From assembly GCA_905221605.1 (NCBI GenBank), contig CAJNDS010001446.1:853815-917814 (forward strand): 64,000 nucleotides of DNA. The letters run 5' to 3'. The notes below the pieces were generated by a model. It worked only from the letters and a program-made list of their open reading frames with translations. It was not told the origin of the DNA and did no database searches. Shown here piece after piece: positions 58,098 through 64,000 of this stretch. The DNA comes from Symbiodinium natans. Its lineage: Eukaryota > Sar > Dinophyceae > Suessiales > Symbiodiniaceae. Each line of letters opens with the position of its first letter. Within the stretch, counting starts at the first letter, position 1. Both the position numbers and the translations under genes were made by a program.

Positions 58098-60879
58098 CCT
58101 CTCTGCCTCCTTCCCTCCTTCCTGCCATCATTCCTTTCTCTTCCCCTCTTCCTTCTTCTTGTTCTTTCCTCTTTCCTCCTCGCCCCTCCCGTTTTTTACT
58201 TGCCATTCAACATCCTTCAAGAAGTGTCCCCTTTTGCCCTTTCGCGGTCTTCTCTCAAACCCCTGGGAGGCCCTTTCAGGGAGCCCCTTCAAGGAACCCG
58301 AAAACGGCGGGGCCCTGGTGGATATTGAAAGAAGCAGATTCGCAGAAGGAGGGAAGGAGAACGACAGACACGGAGCAAGAGATAGAGAAACAGAAAAAGG
58401 AGAGAGAAGCAACTGTCCTCTCCAAGCTGTTTTCAGAGTGGCCCCAAAGACTGGGGTGGGCGTGAGTTCGCCCCTTGCCACTCGAAAGCCTCCCTTTCTT
58501 GAAAGAAACAACAGGCAGGAACCCCTTCTGTCAAAGAATCCGTGTCAGAAGACAAAAGGATACTGCGATAGCCCCTCATTCGTATTTTAATTCCTCCCAA
58601 ATGCTTTCGGCTCTTTTCTTGATAGATGAGTGGGTCCGTCCGCTCCGATTGAAATGAGAGAGTTTATTTTCTTAGAATGAACCGTTCCGTGTATTCTTAA
58701 TCAGAGGTAGCCCTGCCTATGTTGAATACAGATGAGGGCGTTGTCCTGAAAGGCCCTCCTGTTCTAAGGAACACCGTGAACGATAGAACCCTTCATTTGA
58801 AAAGGAATCAACGAGTCCATCCAGTATTTCAATAAATGACAGGATTTCGTTGTTCTTCGGAATGCTATTGTCTTTAAGAAGCTTTCTTTCTCCTTCCTTT
58901 CGTTTTCGCTCTTCGTGCGCCCGCTTTCTGCACTCTCCCTTTCTTGTGTCCCTTTTGCGGCCCTTTCTTCCTCTGTTCCTTTTGTCATTAAGTAGGGGGG
59001 GGGGTAGAAGAAGGGCAAGGTTAAGCAAGGAGAATGAAGGGAATGATATGATGGAAGGAGGACTTCTCCAGCTCCTCGTAACTACTTCTCTACATGTCTC
59101 TGTGTGGTTTTTCTTCTTGGCAATATGGGGGCTCTTGGAGGCCCCTGGGAGACGCTCTCTGAAGGCCGCCCGAAACTCTTGGGGCGGCTCAGAGGAGTCT
59201 GGAGTGTGTGGAAAGAGGCAGTGCGGGACCATGTCCAGAACAGGACCCATCGTTTGTACAGGGTCCGCCTCGTAAAGTCAGAAAGGATGAGCAATTGAAC
59301 AGAAAACGCCGGGGAGCACCGGAGTGAGAGAGATGGAGACAGATAGAGAAGCAAAGAGAAGGAGACAACAATTAGGGAGAAGAGGAAGAAGGAAGACAGT
59401 GGAAGAGCGACAGATAGGGGAACAGGGTGAAGGAAACAAAACAATGAAGGAGAGGAAGAAGGAAGCGATGGTGAAAAGAGGGCCGCTTGGAGAACAAAAA
59501 GGGGTCAAGCAGGACACTTGTTTTTGTTATCCACTGTTCCTTTTCCTCACCCCTTACACTTATGTCCCGAGCATTGCTCACGCCTTTCTTCCACGGTCTT
59601 TGTCCTTCATTTCTCCTCTCTATCTCTCTATCTTCCCTCTAGCTCTCCTTCCTTTCTTTTCCATGTTCGTTCTCTTCCTTGACCCCGCTCTCGCTTTTCT
59701 CGTGTCCAGCCCATGAGCCTTTCCTCTTCTGTTCCTTTTGCCATTAAGTGGGGGGATAGAAAAGGCAAGGTTAAGCAAGGAGAATGAAGGGCATTATAAG
59801 ATTGCGGACTATGGTCTGTCTCTTTCTGCGAGGAAAGGAAGAGGTGAGGGGAGGGGAGGAGAGGCAATGTCTCATGTCGAGCTGGGAGGGAGGGTTGGAT
59901 GCTACTGGAAGCTCTAGCCTCTAAAGGCCCCTGCATTCGGGAGGCCCCTGAGATATAGCAACATTGGGATGGGATAGGGTATCTCTCGCTTCCTCTTCTG
60001 AGCCATGTTTCCTCGCCCCGACGGCGGAGTCCTCCACGTGGGCGTGCCCCTACTGAGACCAACTCCATACCCTGAGGGGTGTCACCTTTGTCACTTTGGT
60101 TGGTTACAGTTTGGTGGGCCTTTTATACTGATGGGGTGAGAGTGCCGCCAATTCTCTTAACGGCATCCGCACTCTTGCGGTCTTGCTCCACTGGTCCCGT
60201 GCCATTGGGTTTCTTTGTTCGGGGGAAGGTGTTGGGGGGGGTGCTCATGGAGTGCCTTCGCCGCCTTCTCTCGAAGCGGTGTCGTGTCGGGCAGCTTCCT
60301 GGGTGGGCTGTCGGACGAAGATACTCTCGGTCAAGTTCTTCTCGAGGTTTTTGTGGTAACTTCACACCCAGAGTACCCTCACTCGCTTGTTCACATGCTG
60401 TTGCGAGTGTGTCGTCGTTTTCAGCCGGTTCGGAATCGGCGAAATCGGGCCTGTTGACAGCTTCTACGAAAAAGGCGGGTTCGTGGCGGGGGGAGGCGTC
60501 GATACGTCGTGGTCGGATTTTGCCTGTCAAGGGATTGGCTGGCACGACTAGCCGAAGGGTGCAGGGGGACACGATCCCCTTGTGGCGGTGTTTTGGCCAC
60601 ATGCCAACACCAATGGCAAGCCCGACCCCCCCTTGCTATGTTTCTGCTTTTTTGCCTGTTCGACAAGGGATGTGCCGGGACCTCTGTAGATCGATTTGAC
60701 CGTAGGCGAACACTCGCTACGGATGCATTTTTGTTGTTTTTTTTCAGATGGGTGAGCGGGAGGTGGGCGATTTGGATTTGCTTTTTCTCTTTGGTTTGGG
60801 CTTGTCGCTCTGCTGGTCCAGGTACGTGTACTATGTTGGCGGGGTGCGGTTGAGTGGTTTATGTATACACTTACAAGTA

Positions 60880-61095
60880 GGACTTCCAGTCTTACAACTC
60901 AGGCAAACTGTCTTATAAGTCAACGTAACTGAGCCAGATGTTTATAAGCGTTTATGAGTAATATAGCAGAGTTATAATGCCACTTGCGTTTGGGTTATAA
61001 CCCAGAATATATGTTGTTGCTAAGTCATTTATAAGTCGTGCTCGTGGGAACGTGGAATTTCGTCCGTGGTACCATATAAGTGGACTTAGCTAAGT
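60880..61095. repeat. Repeated TTATAAGT words within the insertion
   Basis: CTTATAAGTCAACGT, TTTATAAGCGTTTATGAG, GTTATAA and TTTATAAGTCGTG recur at short, irregular spacing. Similar TAAGTCCGTAAGTCCG words recur at 61490-61520. Confidence 0.45.
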
Positions 61096-61159
61096 CCTAG
61101 CTAACTGGTTCGCGGCAGACTTTCTATTCAATGAGTGCGCTGTTCTGTTTGTCGGGCCT

Positions 61160-61445
61160 CTCGACATGTCGTGGGCGTGTCGTGGGCATGTCGTGGCCGT
61201 GTCGTGGGCGTGTCGTTGTTCTGGGGCCCTGTCGCGTGCATGTCGTGGCCGTGTCGTGGCCGTGTCGTGGCCGTGTCGTGGCCGTGTCGCGGCCGTGTCG
61301 CGGGGGGCCTGGCACTTTGCCACGGGGCTGCGTCATGGGCGTGTCGTGGGCATGTCGTGGCCGTGTCGTGGCCGTGTCGTTGCTCTGGGGCCGCGTCGTG
61401 GGAATGTCGTGGCCGTGTCGTGGCCGTCTAGTGCTCGCGTCGTGG
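61160..61445 (+). repeat. Minisatellite of GTGTCGTGGCC units
   Basis: About 20 units, mainly CGTGTCGTGGC and CGTGTCGTGGG, in two blocks separated by GCACTTTGCCACGGGGCTGC. Frames through it (Arg/Val/Ser/Trp on +, Asp/Thr/Arg/Pro/His on -) are repeat-derived. Confidence 0.9.
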
Positions 61446-62094
61446 TCGTGCCCGGGTGGCAGACTTAGCTCGGAGTTGTAACTCCAGTTGCATAAGTCCG
61501 TAAGTCCGTAAGTCCGCTTATAAGCTAATGCCGCGGACAAGCTAAGTGCCACCTAAGTCACTTAGTAAGCCACGGTAAGTCATTAGGGTGTAACCGATTT
61601 TATAAGCCGGACAAGCCCCGCCCACCAACATAGTAGTCGCCAAACCAAACACCTGACCTGTCCTGTCCATTTTTCCTCATTTCTTCCTTGTTCCATCCTT
61701 TCTCACTCGATTTCGCCCCCCCCCCCTTCCCTCGCCTTGTTCCATGCCCTGTCCACATCCTTCTCAAACGAGAAAGCAAGAGAACGATGAGAAGGAGAGG
61801 TGAGAGGGACGAAAAAGGCAAGGAAATGAAGATTTCGCCCTGCCCTCTCTGTCACTTTTCTCATCCGCTTTCACCCCTTCCCTCTCATCACTCCATGCTC
61901 TATGCTAAGAAAGGAATAGGAGAGGAAGAGAGGAGTGGGAGGAAGAAGATTGGCAGAGGAAAAAGGGACTTCTTCCCTTTCATTTAGCTTTGGCTTACGG
62001 TATCCCAAACACCAAAATACAGATGGGTCTTTGGGAGGGGGGCTTGAAAATTCTACAGACTTTAGCAGAGCATATGAAATATTGAACTACTGGA

Positions 62095-62545
62095 CCCCAG
62101 GGCCGAGTAAGCGCTCCAGCTGCTTAATCGGGTTGACGATGCCGGGGAACTCTCCCCGAGAATCTTCAATCCTGATCCTTCGGCCTCAAGGCCGATTGAG
62201 CGCTCCGCCTGCTTAATCGGCCCTGGGTTTGAAGATTGAACATGCCCGGGAACTCTCCCCGGAGCACCTTCAATCCTGGATTCTCAACCCTGGGCCGACT
62301 AGGCAGATGAAGTGCTTAATCGGCAGGGGTCTGGGGTTGAAGATACTCCTGGGAGAGTTCCCCGGCATATTCAATATTCAATCTTCAATCCAAGGGCCGA
62401 TTAAGCAGCAGGTGGAGCGCTTAATCGGCCCTGTGTTTGAAGGTTGAAGATTGAAGATGCCCGGGAACTCTCCCCGGAGCATCATCAATCCGGGGAGAGT
62501 TCCCCGGCGTCTTCAATCTTCAATCGTCAAACCCAGGGCCGATTA
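62095..62545. repeat. Second cluster of CGATTAAGC palindromic modules
   Basis: Same modules as at 57525-57900, extended at the right end by one more inverted unit (CCGGGGAGAGTTCCCCGG, GGGCCGATTAAGCAC). Confidence 0.8.
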
Positions 62546-63082
62546 AGCACTGTCTTGGCCCCCCCTTCACAAAACATATTATCTCTACTTTGTTGTCCAG
62601 AAGCAGATGTTGGCGCGTAAGGCCTTTTCACACCCGAAAACATCTCTCAGTCAGCAAAACGCAAAGAGAAAGTACGTAGAATAGGTGCCCACATCAAGTG
62701 TGTATATAGGATAAATGTATGGCGTATCAAATACCGATAGCGGAGAACGAACCATGAGACTCAGAAGTATTCGAGCGCATAGGGTAATGCGGAAAATCAT
62801 TTGCTTTAAGCCCCAGGGACACGAGAATACTGTGAGCAAATGTCCTTTCGCGATTTCCTGAGACCTTCCAACAGGCTGCAAGTAATTGCTCGCAAGTATC
62901 TTGCTTTTTCATTCTCAATGCTTCCCACAGGTCTCCCATCATGGTTATCATTTGTCAAGGATGATGCTTATTCTCCAATTATCCGCAAGACCCACAGGCG
63001 CTTAAAGTCTTACGTAATACTCGTCCAAAGCAACAGGATATCACATCCTGACTACAAAAAGTATACGAAACCTTGGTTTATG
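62546..63082. other. No gene recognised
   Basis: An 85-codon frame at 62840-63097 on + and a 74-codon frame at 62727-62951 on - overlap. Neither has a recognisable motif. Fewer repeats than the flanks. Confidence 0.45.
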
Positions 63083-63400
63083 TTGTGCGTCTCGTAAGAA
63101 GAAATGACATAGCGTGCTACGGGAACTGTGCTGTTAAGCCTTTATATAGCGAGGGTTTAGTGGTTTAGAGTTGAAGGGGAAGGCCAGAAAGTCTTTTCAG
63201 ATGCCTCGCTGTTTTATTTTTTGTCACCGTGTTTTAGGCGGTTGTACGTCTCGTAGGAATAAATGGTTTCTGATATAGCATGCTACGGGAACTGTGCTGT
63301 TATATCTCAATGTACCGAGGGTTTAGGGTGGTTTAGAGTTGAAGGGGTAGGCCAGAAGGTTTTGTTTAGCTACTTTGCTGTTAGATTTTTGTTTTCATTC
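63083..63400 (+). repeat. Tandem duplication of a 160-bp segment
   Basis: GCGTCTCGTAAGAAGAAATG (about 63086) and TACGTCTCGTAGGAATAAAT (about 63245) start two copies. Both contain GCTACGGGAACTGTGCTGTT and GAGGGTTTAG...GTTTAGAGTTGAAGGGG. Confidence 0.75.
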
Positions 63401-64000
63401 TTTTCACCTTTTCACCCTTATCTTATCTTCATCTCTCTCTCTCTCTCTCTCTATCTTCTTCTTCTTCTGCTGGGCTTGCAGTTCTCCCTTCCTCTCTGTC
63501 ATTTCTGCGTATTGTTCTTTCCGTTCTTGCTTCTCTTTCTATTTCTCCACTTTCCTTCCTCTCCTTCCTGCTTCTTAGCTTTCCACCAGAAAAAGAAAAT
63601 GAAAGAACGGCAAGCTCGTCTTGGTTTATCACTGATCACCAATGAGACAGGAGAGAAGAACAAGGAATAGAGCAATGAAGTCGAGGAAGGGGCAGATGAT
63701 GAGAGCGAGGGCGTCTTGCTTTCCCTGAGCTTTCGGTTCCTTTCATTTGTCCTTTCTTCTTATGAAGAGAAAAGGGAGAAGAGCAGAGGATGAAGGCAAG
63801 GGAAGAGAAAACGTGTGAGCCGAGCGAAAGAGGAGTTCTCCCTTCCTGTCCCCACCATCTGCCTTCATCCTATCTTTCCTTTTTGTTCTCTGTTGTCCTT
63901 ATTCTCCGCAGAAAGTTTTGGAAAGGAGGGGAGGAAGGAAAGAGGGGAGGGGAGGGATGAGAGAGCAAGAGATGGCAGACACAGAGAGAGAGAGAGAGAG
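63401..64000. other. CT/GA-rich sequence, no gene recognised
   Basis: A TCTCTC run lies at 63431-63455 and a GAGAGA run at the window end (63983-64000). The composition resembles the segmental duplication but the sequence is not a copy of it. Confidence 0.5.

Larger units (their letters stand above)
60000..61670. mobile_element. 1.67-kb insertion within the second duplication copy
   Basis: Copy 1 reads CTTCCTCTTC directly into TTTTTTTCCTCATTTC, whereas copy 2 has 1.67 kb between those words. The insert starts GAGCCATGTTTCCTCGCCCC and ends CCTGACCTGTCCTGTCCAT. No terminal inverted repeats, long target duplication or poly-A tail is obvious. Open frames (for example 60079-60699 on +) overlap - strand frames of the same length and show no transposase motif. 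It contains the CGTGGCCGTGT minisatellite. Deletion from copy 1 is the alternative. Confidence 0.7.
57903..62475. repeat. Segmental duplication, copy 2, interrupted at 60000-61670
   Basis: 57903-59999 matches 54940-57035 and 61671-62475 matches 57036-57880. The TCTCTC microsatellite is longer (about 57970-58090). Copy 1 carries about 30 extra bases near 56960 (GCTCCCGGGAGCCCCTGCCA...). Confidence 0.93.

Noticed and set aside
60079-60699. 206-codon frame in the insertion as a transposase
   Set aside because: No DDE, RT or recombinase motif was found, and a - strand frame of similar length overlaps it.
61090-61552. Asp/Thr/Arg/Pro/His repeat protein on -
   Set aside because: It is a translation of the CGTGGCCGTGT minisatellite.
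1-64000. tRNA and rRNA genes
   Set aside because: No cloverleaf with A and B boxes (GGTTCGAATCC-type) and no conserved rRNA core sequence was recognised on reading; a covariance-model scan was not possible here.

Overview
The window looks like nuclear DNA of a eukaryotic alga, most probably a dinoflagellate. This is inference. Three things point to it: plant/alveolate-type telomeric repeat (TTTAGGG/CCCTAAA) scattered through the interior in dozens of short arrays; reading frames that join best at GC-AG, GA-AG and GT-AG splice sites; and genes lying almost all on the + strand. No operon, Shine-Dalgarno site, tRNA, rRNA or CRISPR array was seen.

Layout. From 1 to about 36.3 kb the sequence is mostly non-coding: telomere-like arrays, homopolymer G/C runs, minisatellites and short hairpin (MITE-like) elements of at least seven families. 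Small GC-rich islands of 60-120 bp sit among them and read as exons, mostly on +. They typically have CCCTAAA repeats on the left and TTTAGGG repeats on the right, and the open frame often stops at a GG|GTTTAG junction. One stretch (20.46-21.30 kb) joins into a frame-consistent three-exon gene end. A 54-bp tandem repeat (13.6-15.4 kb) and a 1.35-kb G-rich minisatellite (32.86-34.23 kb) dominate parts of this section.

From 37 to 49.6 kb lies the recognisable gene content. It holds a METTL27-like methyltransferase (37.3-38.0 kb), a long single-frame protein with HEAT-like repeats, one ankyrin-like segment, a possible papain-fold segment and a class-3 lipase domain (40.0-42.9 kb), an ankyrin fragment on - (44.0-44.8 kb), and a multi-exon catalase-superfamily gene with a signal peptide (45.0-49.6 kb). 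These genes do not form an obvious pathway. One catalase intron (49257-49359) is homologous to the intron at 20510-20628, which indicates an introner-like mobile element.

From 51.7 kb the character changes. There is a 2-kb AT-rich inverted array (51.78-53.83 kb), a CCTAAGCGCC-rich block, then a 3-kb tandem segmental duplication of CT/GA-rich sequence (54.94-62.5 kb). The second copy is interrupted by a 1.67-kb insertion at 60.0-61.67 kb. No gene could be recognised in this right-hand section.

Limits: most islands are short enough to be open by chance in one frame. They are reported with low to moderate confidence and need transcript evidence.
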